DNA of 20,618 nucleotides from Pelagibacterales bacterium SAG-MED23. Its GTDB lineage: Bacteria > Pseudomonadota > Alphaproteobacteria > Pelagibacterales > Pelagibacteraceae. A program made the position numbers and the translations under genes. Location of the stretch: contig JACWDU010000007.1 in assembly GCA_014653935.1 (NCBI GenBank), forward strand, positions 1-20,618, read 5' to 3'. Position 1 is the first letter of the stretch. Every line of letters begins with the position of its first letter. Positions 7,146 through 15,545 of this stretch are shown piece after piece. The notes beneath the pieces are model-generated. The model saw nothing but the letters and a program-made list of their open reading frames with translations, made no database searches and was not told the origin of the DNA.

Positions 7146-7661
7146 CTAAATTTTCTCTATATTTAAATTATCATTTGTGAAAACACATATTTCAGATGCA
7201 ACTTTAATTGCTTTTTTTGCAATTTCTTCTGCTGACAAATCTGTATCCATTAATACTTTTGCTGAAGCTAATGCGTAATTTCCACCAGATCCTATTCCAA
7301 TAACGTCTCCTTCGGGCTCTAAAACATCACCAGTTCCTGAAATAATGAAACTATTTTCTTTATCACCGACTGCCATCAAAGCCTCTAATCTTCTTAAATA
7401 TTTGTCAGTTCGCCAATCTTTAGCTAGTTCAACGGCTGCTCTAGCTAGATTACCAGCATGTTTTTCTAGCTTAGACTCTAATCTTTCAAACAATGTTAAT
7501 GCATCAGCAGTTGACCCAGCAAATCCTGCGATCACATTTCTTTTCTCAATCTTACGAACTTTGTTTGCAGTTTTCTTGATAACTGTATTTCCCATACTAA
7601 CTTGTCCATCACCTGCAACAACAACTTCGTTGTTTTTTCTTATCAATACTATCGTTGTCAT
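7146..7661 (-). CDS. hslV: ATP-dependent protease peptidase subunit HslV
   Basis: A 171-residue N-terminal-nucleophile threonine peptidase, the bacterial counterpart of proteasome beta subunits, forming a double hexamer capped by HslU. Removing Met exposes T2 as the catalytic nucleophile (MTTIV start). GDGQVS (17-22), the KVRK segment (34-37) and GFAGSTADA (46-54) are conserved. The rule that threonine follows the initiator Met confirms the start at 7661, so there is no propeptide. It is divergent from hisB, with a 90-base gap that must hold both promoters. The hslU-hslV/hisB arrangement is common in alphaproteobacteria. Confidence 0.97.
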   Translation of the reverse strand: MTTIVLIRKNNEVVVAGDGQVSMGNTVIKKTANKVRKIEKRNVIAGFAGSTADALTLFERLESKLEKHAGNLARAAVELAKDWRTDKYLRRLEALMAVGDKENSFIISGTGDVLEPEGDVIGIGSGGNYALASAKVLMDTDLSAEEIAKKAIKVASEICVFTNDNLNIEKI

Positions 7662-7712
7662 GGAATATAGATGGATACTAAATCCAATAGTTCAAGGCCA
7701 AGGCTAGAATTA

Positions 7713-7741
7713 TTGCCATAATTGAATAATAGATATATACC
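7713..7741 (+). promoter_or_regulatory. Possible sigma70-type promoter for the his operon
   Basis: TTGCCA (7713-7718, five of six to TTGACA) is followed 17 bases later by TATACC (7736-7741, four of six to TATAAT). Transcription would start only a few bases before the hisB ATG at 7752, giving a nearly leaderless message, in line with the lack of a Shine-Dalgarno there. AT-rich DNA produces such matches often, so this is tentative. No attenuator or leader peptide was seen. Confidence 0.3.
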
Positions 7742-7751
7742 TTTTTAAAAT

Positions 7752-8342
7752 ATGAAACGTAAAGCTAAAATAAGCAGAAAAACTAAAGAGACCAGTATCA
7801 GTGTTGGTTTAAATATTGATGGCAAAGGTAATTATAAAGTTGACACAGGTATAGGATTTTTAGATCACATGCTTGAGCAATTATCGAAACACTCTTCGAT
7901 GGATATGAATATTAAAGCTAAAGGTGATACGCACATTGATCTTCACCACACAACTGAAGATACGGGAATTGCAATTGGTGAATGTTTGAAAAAAGCATCT
8001 AAAAAATTTGTTGGTATAAAAAGATACGCTCATGCAATGATACCAATGGATGAAACATTAACTAGAGTTGCAATTGATGTATCAAACAGACCTTATTTAA
8101 TTTGGAAAGTAAAATTGAAAGTAGAAAAATTAGGTGAGATGGATACAGAATTATTTAAAGAATGGTTCCAAGCTTTTTCACAAGCCGCAGGAATTACTTT
8201 GCATGTTGAAAATATTTATGGCGATAACAGCCACCACATAATCGAATCTTGCTTTAAAGGATTAGCAAGATCATTAAGAGCTGCTTTAGAAATGGATCCA
8301 AGAAATAAAACTACAATACCTTCTACAAAAGGTTCTTTATAA
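7752..8342 (+). CDS. hisB: Imidazoleglycerol-phosphate dehydratase
   Basis: A 196-residue monofunctional HisB, which dehydrates imidazole glycerol phosphate to imidazole acetol phosphate in histidine synthesis. It lacks the phosphatase domain of enteric HisB. Metal-binding histidine clusters are visible: FLDHM (37-41), H61, DLHHTTED (63-70), and the later DNSHHIIE repeat of the fold. Length is normal for the monofunctional form. It starts the his run hisB-hisH-(secreted protein)-hisA-hisF-hisE. The gap to hisH is five bases. Confidence 0.97.
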   Translation: MKRKAKISRKTKETSISVGLNIDGKGNYKVDTGIGFLDHMLEQLSKHSSMDMNIKAKGDTHIDLHHTTEDTGIAIGECLKKASKKFVGIKRYAHAMIPMDETLTRVAIDVSNRPYLIWKVKLKVEKLGEMDTELFKEWFQAFSQAAGITLHVENIYGDNSHHIIESCFKGLARSLRAALEMDPRNKTTIPSTKGSL

Positions 8343-8347
8343 ATTTA

Positions 8348-8974
8348 ATGAATGTCACAATTGTTGACTACAATTCAGGCAATATAAGTTCTGTAATAAA
8401 TTCGTTTAAAGAAGTTGCAAAAGACAAAGTAAACATTGAAGTAACATCTAATCTTCAAACAATTAAAACTAGCGATAAAGTTGTATTACCTGGGCAAGGA
8501 TCTTTTAAAAGCTGCATTGATGGGCTTAATAGTATTAACGGTTTGATAGATACTCTTAATAAATTTGCATTGGAAAGTAAAAAACCACTACTTGGAATTT
8601 GTGTTGGACTTCAAATGTTTGCAGACATCGGTTATGAGGAAGTTGAGACTAAAGGTTTAGGTTGGATTTCAGGAAAAGTGTCGAAAATTGATAATCAAGG
8701 CGGTAAATTTAAGCTTCCACATATTGGTTGGAATGAAATTAATATTAAGAAAGAAAGTAAGATTTTTAAAGGCATAGAAAATAATTCTCACATGTACTTC
8801 GTTCACAGTTATGAATTTGTACCTGAGGATAAATCTGTAATTTCAGCAACAACTGATTACTCATCTAATGTTGTTTGTGCTGCAGAAAAAGAAAATATAT
8901 TTGGAACCCAATTTCACCCTGAAAAGAGTGATAAAATAGGATTAAAAATAATAGATAACTTTATAAATTTATAA
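8348..8974 (+). CDS. hisH: Imidazole glycerol phosphate synthase, glutaminase subunit
   Basis: A 208-residue class I glutamine amidotransferase subunit that releases ammonia from glutamine and channels it to HisF. The catalytic triad is present: C85 in GICVGLQM, with H190 and E192 in FHPEKS. The oxyanion region PGQGSF (48-53) is also conserved. Its partner hisF lies 1.7 kb downstream, separated by the unrecognised gene at 8976 and hisA. Only one base separates its stop from that next gene. Confidence 0.96.
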   Translation: MNVTIVDYNSGNISSVINSFKEVAKDKVNIEVTSNLQTIKTSDKVVLPGQGSFKSCIDGLNSINGLIDTLNKFALESKKPLLGICVGLQMFADIGYEEVETKGLGWISGKVSKIDNQGGKFKLPHIGWNEINIKKESKIFKGIENNSHMYFVHSYEFVPEDKSVISATTDYSSNVVCAAEKENIFGTQFHPEKSDKIGLKIIDNFINL

Positions 8975-8975
8975 A

Positions 8976-9926
8976 ATGAAAAAAATAGTAATTACTTTAT
9001 TTTTAAATTTCTTTCTTTTTAACTTAGCATCTGGAAAAATTCTTAATGTGGAAAATAAAGTACTGCTAGATGTGCCATCAAGCCATAATTTTATTAAATA
9101 TCGCGAAGAAGAAGTAGTAGATGCCTTTAGTGATCTTATTGATACTTATGAAGATTTAAAAATTGACGCTTACGTAGTAGGTCCATCAAAATACATAGAA
9201 CTTGAGAGAGCAATTTTAGATGGAGAAGACCCAATGGAAAATAAGTATGTTAAATCAATAGTTAAAAAGTTAGAGAAAAAAAATTTTCAAAATGAAGTTA
9301 AAGCTATGAATTGGATGACATCAGAAGCAAAAAAAATAATGAGAAAAGAAAAAGTTGATTTTATCACATATGTAATGGTTTTTAGTAAAAATTTAAAAGA
9401 TTTATTAATTGAGGGAGATGAATTTGATGATATAGCATTGGAGCTTTATTCAATGAATAATTCTGAATTATTAGAAAAAACAAAAGAACTAAAGAAAATA
9501 ATTTCCTCGTTGGATGGTGCAAATAGTAAAACCTATTATTTTGGTGCTGCCTCTATTGAATATAGTAAATTAAAATTAAAAAAAAACGAATACGATCAGT
9601 TAATTTTAAAAGGTCCTAGCAAAGTAACCTATGCTGTTAATGATACTTTGACGTTAAAGGCTAGTACAAATATTTTGCTTGGTTCTCATGTTGATAAAAC
9701 TTATTTACTTTTTTCAGTATGTTATGTTGATTGTACAAAATTTAATAGCAAGTTTAACAAATTGATTAAACCAATATTTACAACAAGCTCAAAAAAAACA
9801 AATGAAATCGGAATTTCTTCAGACACTAACTTGGTGGATCAGATCAAATCACTAAGTGACTTATATAAATCTGGAGTTTTGACAGAGGAAGAGTTTAAAA
9901 AAGCTAAGAAGAAAATTCTAAATTAA
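8976..9926 (+). CDS. Secreted protein of unknown function with C-terminal SHOCT motif, inside the his operon
   Basis: I do not recognise the body of this 316-residue protein. It starts with a clear signal peptide: MKK, a hydrophobic core to about residue 17, then ASG with probable cleavage near residue 20, and no lipobox cysteine. The mature part is rich in charged residues, with helix-like segments around 85-180 and a more beta-like stretch near 200-270 that includes paired cysteines (CYVDC). The last 31 residues, with the core LYKSGVLTEEEFKKAKKKIL, match the SHOCT short C-terminal domain, an oligomerisation or interaction tail. It sits one base after hisH and overlaps hisA by one base, so it is co-translated with histidine enzymes though exported. 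No enzymatic motif is visible. Confidence 0.8.
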   Translation: MKKIVITLFLNFFLFNLASGKILNVENKVLLDVPSSHNFIKYREEEVVDAFSDLIDTYEDLKIDAYVVGPSKYIELERAILDGEDPMENKYVKSIVKKLEKKNFQNEVKAMNWMTSEAKKIMRKEKVDFITYVMVFSKNLKDLLIEGDEFDDIALELYSMNNSELLEKTKELKKIISSLDGANSKTYYFGAASIEYSKLKLKKNEYDQLILKGPSKVTYAVNDTLTLKASTNILLGSHVDKTYLLFSVCYVDCTKFNSKFNKLIKPIFTTSSKKTNEIGISSDTNLVDQIKSLSDLYKSGVLTEEEFKKAKKKILN

Positions 9927-10651
9927 TGAAAGTTTTTCCAGCTATAGACATTAAAGATAGAAAATGTGTGAGGTTAATCAAAGGGGATTTTGATAACAAA
10001 ACTGAATATGACATATCTCCAGTTGACCAAGCTGGTAAGTATAAAGATCACGGTTTTAAAAATTTGCACATAGTTGATTTAGACGGAGCGTTAACAGGAG
10101 AGACTGTAAACATTGATATAATTGAGGAAATTGTTGGTAAATTTGATCTTAAAATTGAAATAGGTGGAGGCGTAAGAAACTTTGAAAGTATCAAAAAATA
10201 TACTGACGCTGGAGTTGAGAAAGTAATTTTAGGAAGTGCTGCAATAAAAGATAAAAATTTTTTAAAAGAAGCTTGTAAAAAATTTCCAGATAAAATTGCT
10301 TTAGGTCTAGATGCTAAAGACGGATATTTATCCGTATCTGGCTGGAAAGAAAATTCTAATTTAAAAACCTTAGAATTTTTAAAAGAGGTAAATGAGTATG
10401 GTGCTAGCAGATTAATTTATACAGATATAAATAGAGATGGAATGAAGTTAAGCCCAAACTTTCAAGAAACAGAGAATGTAGCTAATATTTCAAACTGTCC
10501 AGTAATTATATCTGGAGGTGTTTCATCAATAGATGATATTAAAAAGGCTAAAGAATTAGGAAATAAAAATATTGAAGGAATTATTGTTGGTAAAGCCATA
10601 TACGATGGTGATATTAAATTAGATGAACTTGCAAAAGAGATAGATGCTTAA
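9926..10651 (+). CDS. hisA: ProFAR isomerase
   Basis: A 241-residue (beta-alpha)8 barrel that performs the Amadori isomerisation of ProFAR to PRFAR in histidine synthesis. The catalytic aspartates are D8 in FPAIDIK and D129 in LGLDAKDG. Phosphate-binding glycines are visible in IGGGVRN (79-85) and ISGGVSS. Length is standard. The ATG overlaps the stop of the preceding gene by one base (TAATG), and it overlaps hisF by eight bases. Confidence 0.97.
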   Translation: MKVFPAIDIKDRKCVRLIKGDFDNKTEYDISPVDQAGKYKDHGFKNLHIVDLDGALTGETVNIDIIEEIVGKFDLKIEIGGGVRNFESIKKYTDAGVEKVILGSAAIKDKNFLKEACKKFPDKIALGLDAKDGYLSVSGWKENSNLKTLEFLKEVNEYGASRLIYTDINRDGMKLSPNFQETENVANISNCPVIISGGVSSIDDIKKAKELGNKNIEGIIVGKAIYDGDIKLDELAKEIDA

Positions 10652-11396
10652 AAATAGAATAATACCCTGTTTAGATGTTAAAAATGGAAGAGTTAAAGGT
10701 ATTAACTTTGTAGATTTACAAGATGCAGGTGACCCAGTTGAACAGGCTAAAATTTATAGTGATGGTGGTGCAGATGAAATTTGTTTTTTAGACATCACCG
10801 CTTCAAATGAAAATAGAGATACAATTTATGAAGTTGTAAAAGATACTTCAAAAAAATGTTTTGTACCTTTAACAGTTGGTGGTGGAGTTAGAAGTGTGGA
10901 TGATATCAGTAAACTATTAAATTGTGGTGCTGATAAAGTTTCAATTAATACAGCTGCAGTTCAAAATCCTGATGTTGTAGTCCAAAGCTCAAAAAAATTT
11001 GGCTCTCAGTGCATTGTTGTTGCAATCGATGCTAAAAAAAATGCTGAGAAATGGGAAGTATTTACTCACGGAGGTAGAAATAATACCAGAATTGATGCAT
11101 TAGAATTTGCAAAGAAGATGGAGGATAGTGGTGCAGGTGAGTTGTTAGTTACCTCAATGGACAGAGATGGTACCCAGGTAGGCTATGACATTGATCTTAT
11201 GTCTAAAATTTCTTCAATGGTAAACATACCTACGATAGCATCAGGGGGAGTTGGTGATCTTGATCACTTAGCCGATGGCATCATATTAGGCAATGCTAGT
11301 GCGGTTTTAGCAGCATCTATATTTCACTATGGTAAATATTCTGTCAAAGAAGCTAAAGAATATTTGGACTCAAAAGGAATACCTGTTAGGATTTGA
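10644..11396 (+). CDS. hisF: Imidazole glycerol phosphate synthase, cyclase subunit
   Basis: A 250-residue (beta-alpha)8 barrel homologous to HisA. With HisH it converts PRFAR and glutamine into imidazole glycerol phosphate and AICAR. The N-terminal [15 protein letters not shown] contains catalytic D11, and D129 in VVAIDAK is the second. Phosphate sites TVGGGVRS (77-84) and ASGGVG are present. The start ATG lies within the end of hisA. It is followed after one base by hisE. Confidence 0.97.
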   Translation: MLKNRIIPCLDVKNGRVKGINFVDLQDAGDPVEQAKIYSDGGADEICFLDITASNENRDTIYEVVKDTSKKCFVPLTVGGGVRSVDDISKLLNCGADKVSINTAAVQNPDVVVQSSKKFGSQCIVVAIDAKKNAEKWEVFTHGGRNNTRIDALEFAKKMEDSGAGELLVTSMDRDGTQVGYDIDLMSKISSMVNIPTIASGGVGDLDHLADGIILGNASAVLAASIFHYGKYSVKEAKEYLDSKGIPVRI

Positions 11397-11397
11397 G

Positions 11398-11670
11398 ATG
11401 CTAAATACCCTTGAAAGCCTATTTAAACTTGCAAGAGAAAGAAAATCTTCACCAGTTGATGGTTCATATACTAATAAACTTCTTAGTGATAAATCTTTAA
11501 GCAAAGCTAAAGTTTTAGAAGAAATAAATGAATTGATAGAGGCAGTTGAAGAAGATACAAATAAAATTCATGAAGCTGCAGATGTGTTTTATCATCTAGC
11601 CATGTACCTTGAGGCAAATAATATTAAGATTGAAGATGTAATGAGTGAATTAGAAAAAAGAAAAAAATGA
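11398..11670 (+). CDS. hisE: Phosphoribosyl-ATP pyrophosphohydrolase
   Basis: A 90-residue MazG-like all-alpha hydrolase, the second step of histidine synthesis (PR-ATP to PR-AMP and pyrophosphate). The helix pair EEINELIEA and EAADVFYHLA carries the ExxE and ExxD metal ligands. I take ATG 11398, just after the hisF stop; the longer in-frame opening at 11329 would lie within hisF and adds unrelated residues. Monofunctional: no hisI part is attached. Its last four bases overlap the start of the malyl-CoA lyase gene, tying the histidine block to the CoA-enzyme block. Confidence 0.93.
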   Translation: MLNTLESLFKLARERKSSPVDGSYTNKLLSDKSLSKAKVLEEINELIEAVEEDTNKIHEAADVFYHLAMYLEANNIKIEDVMSELEKRKK

Positions 11671-12605
11671 GCCATAAATTTTATAAACCTGCAAGATCAA
11701 GATTACAAAGAAGTGAATTAGCAGTTCCAGGTTCATCACCTAAAATGTTTGAGAAAGCTCTTAGTTCTGCAGCAGATTATGTTTTTTTAGATTTAGAAGA
11801 TGCAGTTTCTCCCAATGATAAAATTACTGCTAGAGGAAATGTTATTAAATCTTTAAATGAAATGGACTGGAGAGGTAGTGGTAAAACTATTTCAGTCCGA
11901 ATAAATAGTTTAGATACCCATTACATGTATTCAGATTTAATTGAAATAGTTGAGCAAGCTGGAGAAAATGTAGATACAATTTTAGTTCCTAAAGCAGGAA
12001 CTGCAAGTGATGTTTATATGGTTGATTGTTTATTAACTCAAATTGAAACAAATAAAAAATTAAAAAATAAAATTGGAATTGAGTGTTTAATTGAAACTGC
12101 ATTAGGAATGTCAAATATTAAAGAAATTGCAACTTCAAGTGAAAGATTAGAGGCATTACATTTTGGTGTTGCGGACTATGCTGCTAGTTTAAGAGCGAGA
12201 ACCACTGTTATAGGCGGTCTTAATGAAAACTATCCAGGAGACCAGTGGCATCATGGTTTATCTGAACTAGTTATGACTTGTAGAGCATATGGAATAAGAG
12301 CAATTGATGGACCGTTTGGAGATTTTAATGATCCAGATGCTTATACAGCAGCCGCTAAAAGAGGTGCTGCAATTGGAATTGAGGGTAAATGGGCAATACA
12401 TCCTTCACAGATCGAATTAGCAAATAATGTGTTCTCTCCTCCTGAAGCTGAGGTTACTAAGGCTAAGAGGATCTTAGAAGAGTTAGAAAAGGCTGCAAAA
12501 GAGGGCAAAGGAGCTGCTCAGCTTGATGGCAGGATGATAGATGCTGCATCAGCTAGAATGGCTGAAAACATTGTAAATATAGACAAGTTAATCCATAATA
12601 AATAA
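11667..12605 (+). CDS. mcl: Malyl-CoA lyase (HpcH/HpaI aldolase, CitE-like family)
   Basis: A 312-residue aldolase expected to cleave malyl-CoA into acetyl-CoA and glyoxylate. LDLEDAV (41-47), R78 in VRIN, E143 in LIETALG and D170 in FGVADYAAS are the substrate and magnesium sites of the family. GKWAIHPSQIELANNVFSP (240-258) is the conserved C-terminal block. From memory, the SELAVPGS opening, THYMYSD and the RARTTVIGG loop resemble the methylotroph MclA more than citrate lyase beta subunits. The next two genes resemble malate-CoA ligase subunits, which supports malyl-CoA as substrate. Beta-methylmalyl-CoA cleavage is also possible. Codon use matches the neighbours. Confidence 0.85.
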   Translation: MSHKFYKPARSRLQRSELAVPGSSPKMFEKALSSAADYVFLDLEDAVSPNDKITARGNVIKSLNEMDWRGSGKTISVRINSLDTHYMYSDLIEIVEQAGENVDTILVPKAGTASDVYMVDCLLTQIETNKKLKNKIGIECLIETALGMSNIKEIATSSERLEALHFGVADYAASLRARTTVIGGLNENYPGDQWHHGLSELVMTCRAYGIRAIDGPFGDFNDPDAYTAAAKRGAAIGIEGKWAIHPSQIELANNVFSPPEAEVTKAKRILEELEKAAKEGKGAAQLDGRMIDAASARMAENIVNIDKLIHNK

Positions 12606-12613
12606 ATAAAATT

Positions 12614-13777
12614 ATGGACATTCACGAATATCAGGCAAAAAAAATACTTTCAAACTTCGGAGTAACAATTCCTAGAGGTGGAATTGTTTATAGCCCTGAG
12701 AATGCTGAGAACAAAGCAAGAGAAATAGGTGGATCAAGATGGGTTGTTAAAGCTCAAATTCATTCTGGTGCAAGAGGAAAAGCTGGAGGGATAATTGTTT
12801 GTAATACCCCATTAGAAGTTGCACAAGCAACCGACAAATTATTAGGAAAAAAATTAGTTACAAATCAAACAGGACCTGAAGGAAAAATTGTAAACAGAAT
12901 TTATATTGAAGAAGCTACAGATATTGAAAAGGAATTATATTTAGGATTGGTTTTTGATAGAAGCTCAGAAAGTATTATGGTTGTTGCATCGACAGAAGGT
13001 GGAATGAGTGTTGAAGAAATTTCAAAGGAAAAACCAGAAACAATTATTAGATCAAAAATTGAAGTTGCAGTTGGAATGCAAAATTTCCAAGCTAGAGAAT
13101 TAGCATTTGGTCTTGGTATAGAGCCAGACTTAATTAGAAGAGCTTCTGATACTATTATTGGATGTTACAAAGCTTTTAGTGAATTAGATGCAACAATGGT
13201 TGAAGTAAATCCATTGGTCATTTCAAAACAAAAACAAATTTTAGCATTAGACTGTAAAATGAGTTTTGATAACAACGCAATGTTTAGAAGAAGTCAGGTT
13301 TCTGAACTAAGAGATAAGACACAAGAAGATCCAAAAGAAATTTTTGCATCCGATAGAGGTTTAAACTATGTCAGTTTAGATGGAAATATAGGCAACATTA
13401 TTAATGGTGCTGGTCTAGCGATGGCATCTATGGACATGATAAAATTAGCTGGAGGAGCTCCTGCAAATTTTTTAGATGTCGGAGGTGGAGCAACACCAGA
13501 AAAAATAGTCAAGGCCTTTAAATTAGTTACGATGGATGAAAAAGTTAAAGTAATTCTTGTAAATATTTTTGCTGGTATCAATAGATGTGATTGGGTTGCA
13601 GAAGGAATTGTAGATGCATTAAAAAAAATTGAAATTAAAGTTCCAATAGTTATTCGTTTAGCAGGTACTAATGTCGAAAAAGGGAATAAAATCTTAAAAG
13701 AGAGTAAAATAAATTATATAGAGGCAAATACTTTGGAGGATGCAGCAAATAAAGCAGTTGCAGCACTAAATAAATAA
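12614..13777 (+). CDS. mtkA: Malate-CoA ligase beta subunit (SucC family)
   Basis: A 387-residue ATP-grasp subunit of an ADP-forming acyl-CoA synthetase. The N-terminal MDIHEYQAKKIL is shared with SucC. The ATP-grasp region shows VKAQIHSGARGKAGG (45-59), and later come EVNPLV and DCKMSFDDNA-like metal and nucleotide residues. The C-terminal ligase domain has NGAGLAMASMDMIK, FLDVGGGA and VNIFAGINRCDWVAEGIV. The INRCDWVAEGIV version, against IVRCDLIADGI in E. coli SucC, is to my knowledge typical of malate thiokinase MtkA. Together with the adjacent malyl-CoA lyase this favours malate over succinate. Plain succinyl-CoA synthetase remains the alternative. It lies eight bases after mcl and three before mtkB. 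Confidence 0.8.
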   Translation: MDIHEYQAKKILSNFGVTIPRGGIVYSPENAENKAREIGGSRWVVKAQIHSGARGKAGGIIVCNTPLEVAQATDKLLGKKLVTNQTGPEGKIVNRIYIEEATDIEKELYLGLVFDRSSESIMVVASTEGGMSVEEISKEKPETIIRSKIEVAVGMQNFQARELAFGLGIEPDLIRRASDTIIGCYKAFSELDATMVEVNPLVISKQKQILALDCKMSFDNNAMFRRSQVSELRDKTQEDPKEIFASDRGLNYVSLDGNIGNIINGAGLAMASMDMIKLAGGAPANFLDVGGGATPEKIVKAFKLVTMDEKVKVILVNIFAGINRCDWVAEGIVDALKKIEIKVPIVIRLAGTNVEKGNKILKESKINYIEANTLEDAANKAVAALNK

Positions 13778-13780
13778 ACC

Positions 13781-14668
13781 ATGACTGTACTCGTAGACAA
13801 AAATAGTAAGATAATTATTCAAGGGTTTACCGGTAAAATGGGCTCTTTTCATGCAGATGAGATGATAAAATATGGCTCAAATGTAGTTGGTGGAGTAACC
13901 CCAGGAAAAGGAGGCTCAAAACATTTAAATTTACCTGTCTTTAATACAGTAAAAGATGCTGTGAATGAAACAGGAGCTGACGCTTCAATTTTATTCGTAC
14001 CCCCAGCTTTTGCAGCAGATTCTGCAATGGAAGCGGCTGATGCTGGAATTAAAATATGCGTAGCAATTGTTGATGGAATACCTTCACACGACATGATTAG
14101 AATTAAAAGGTATATGAGAAGATACACTAAAAGTTCTAAAATGACTTTGGTTGGACCAAACTGTGCTGGAATTATAAGCCCTGGAAAATCAATGTTAGGA
14201 ATTATGCCAGGTCATATTTATAAAGAAGGAAGAGTTGGAATTATTAGTAGATCAGGAACATTGGGTTATGAAGCTGCTCAGCAACTTAAAAATTTGAACA
14301 TTGGCGTTTCAACAAGCGTAGGTATTGGTGGTGATCCAATAAACGGAAGCTCATTTAGAGATATTATAGAAAAGTTTGAAACAGATGATGAAACAGATGC
14401 AATTTTAATGATTGGAGAAATTGGAGGACCACAAGAAGTGGCAGCTGGAGAATTTGCAAAAGAAAATATGAAGAAACCAGTAATTGCATATATTGCTGGG
14501 TTGACTGCTCCAAAAGGAAGAGTAATGGGTCATGCAGGTGCAATAGTTTCAGCTTATGGAGAGAGTGCAATTGAAAAAGTTGAAATTTTAAAAGAATGTG
14601 GAATTACAATTTCTAAAAATCCATCTGTTATGGGAGACACAGTTAAATCAGTTTTAGAAAAAATGTAG
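13781..14668 (+). CDS. mtkB: Malate-CoA ligase alpha subunit (SucD family)
   Basis: A 295-residue CoA-binding subunit that carries the phosphohistidine intermediate. CoA binding is by IQGFTGKMGSFH (13-24) and GGVTPGKGG (37-45). The phospho-acceptor is H251 in MGHAGAI, preceded by IGEIGGPQE (211-219). The stretch DGIPSHDMIRIKRYMRRY (98-115), much longer and more basic than the SucD counterpart, resembles MtkB of serine-cycle methylotrophs. With the beta subunit it would activate malate to malyl-CoA using ATP. The stop is followed after two bases by the HIT gene, so the operon continues. Confidence 0.82.
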   Translation: MTVLVDKNSKIIIQGFTGKMGSFHADEMIKYGSNVVGGVTPGKGGSKHLNLPVFNTVKDAVNETGADASILFVPPAFAADSAMEAADAGIKICVAIVDGIPSHDMIRIKRYMRRYTKSSKMTLVGPNCAGIISPGKSMLGIMPGHIYKEGRVGIISRSGTLGYEAAQQLKNLNIGVSTSVGIGGDPINGSSFRDIIEKFETDDETDAILMIGEIGGPQEVAAGEFAKENMKKPVIAYIAGLTAPKGRVMGHAGAIVSAYGESAIEKVEILKECGITISKNPSVMGDTVKSVLEKM

Positions 14669-14670
14669 TC

Positions 14671-15036
14671 ATGAGTTATGATGATAATAACATATTTGCA
14701 AAAATATTAAGAAATGAAATACCTTGTAATAAAATTTATGAGGATGAGTTTGTTTTATCCTTTCATGATATAAACCCTCAAAAAAAAATTCATGCTTTAG
14801 TAATTCCAAAAGGAAAATATGTTGACTTAGATGACTTTAGTCAAAATGCATCTCCTGAAGAAATGGTTGGATTGCTTAAGGGCATAAATATTGTAGCAAA
14901 TAAACTAAATATTTCTGTTGATACAGGTAAGGGATATAGAGCCTTAGCAAATGTAAGCGATGACGGCGGACAAGAAGTTCCACATTTGCATTTTCATTTG
15001 TTTGGTGGAGAGAAAATTGGTAAAATGGTCTCGTGA
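14671..15036 (+). CDS. HIT family nucleotide hydrolase/transferase
   Basis: A 121-residue histidine-triad protein, HINT-like branch. The C-terminal PHLHFHLFGG holds H105, H107 and H109, the last being the usual nucleophile. The N-terminal IFAKILRNEIPCNKIYED (8-25) and HALVIPKG (41-48) are also standard. HINT proteins hydrolyse nucleoside phosphoramidates such as AMP-lysine; physiological substrates in bacteria are poorly known. It lies two bases after mtkB and overlaps the next gene by four. The link to malate metabolism is probably only positional. Confidence 0.92.
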   Translation: MSYDDNNIFAKILRNEIPCNKIYEDEFVLSFHDINPQKKIHALVIPKGKYVDLDDFSQNASPEEMVGLLKGINIVANKLNISVDTGKGYRALANVSDDGGQEVPHLHFHLFGGEKIGKMVS

Positions 15037-15545
15037 AAGTTAACGTAGACAGAAGTTTCTTAGAAATAAATTCAATAAGAGATCTAAACTGTTCAAAAAG
15101 TCCAGGATCAAACTTTAAAATCAGTGAAGTAGATCCACCAGACTTCCAACTAAACAAGTTTTTTTATAAACAAATTGGAAGAAAGCATAGATGGATAGAC
15201 AGATTATCTTGGGGAGATAAAAAATGGATTGAGTATGTTGAAAACTCAAGAATAAAAACCTTTATTTTAAAGAATAATAACAACCTAGTTGGATATTATG
15301 AGACTATCCGAGATCTCGACCATAATCATTCCGAAATCGCATATTTTGGTATCCTAGAAGAATATTTTGGAAAAAAATGTGGTGGCTACCTTCTCTCTGA
15401 GGCCATTAAGAAGTTATTTGAAGAAGGAATGTCAAGAGTTTGGCTACACACTTGTTCACTGGACCATGAAAATGCAATTAAAAATTATTTAGCTAGAGGA
15501 ATGCAGATATTCAAATCTGAAAAGATAAATATTGATCTTAATTAG
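15033..15545 (+). CDS. GNAT family N-acetyltransferase (GTG start)
   Basis: A 170-residue protein with a GNAT fold: strand and turn YFGILEEYFGKKCGGYLL (104-121) is motif A, where the pyrophosphate of acetyl-CoA binds, and TCSLDHENAIKNYLARGM (140-157) is motif B, including the asparagine-alanine pair common in the family. The P-loop is KKCGG rather than the usual Q/RxxGxG/A, a mild deviation. Residues 51-70 are aromatic- and charge-rich. The start is GTG at 15033, overlapping the HIT stop by four bases. The acceptor substrate is unknown. Its 3' end overlaps the convergent lolA-like gene by eight bases. Confidence 0.8.
   Translation: MKVNVDRSFLEINSIRDLNCSKSPGSNFKISEVDPPDFQLNKFFYKQIGRKHRWIDRLSWGDKKWIEYVENSRIKTFILKNNNNLVGYYETIRDLDHNHSEIAYFGILEEYFGKKCGGYLLSEAIKKLFEEGMSRVWLHTCSLDHENAIKNYLARGMQIFKSEKINIDLN

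Noticed and set aside
7345..7707. Plus-strand open frame of 120 codons antisense to hslV
   Set aside because: HslV is certain on the other strand, and the antisense product looks like a low-complexity shadow.
11329..11397. Longer hisE start inside hisF
   Set aside because: HisE homology begins at ATG 11398, directly after the hisF stop.
13366..14127. Minus-strand open frames at 13366-13581 and 13849-14127 within mtkA and mtkB
   Set aside because: Both are antisense to strongly conserved enzymes and have no recognisable features.
12614..14668. Calling these genes succinyl-CoA synthetase sucC/sucD
   Set aside because: The adjacent malyl-CoA lyase, INRCDWVAEGIV and the basic PSHDMIRIKRYMRRY stretch favour malate-CoA ligase; I keep succinate as the alternative rather than the call.
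14364..15157. Minus-strand open frames at 14364-14570 and 14876-15157
   Set aside because: Leucine- and histidine-rich shadows of mtkB, HIT and GNAT coding sequence; no independent support.
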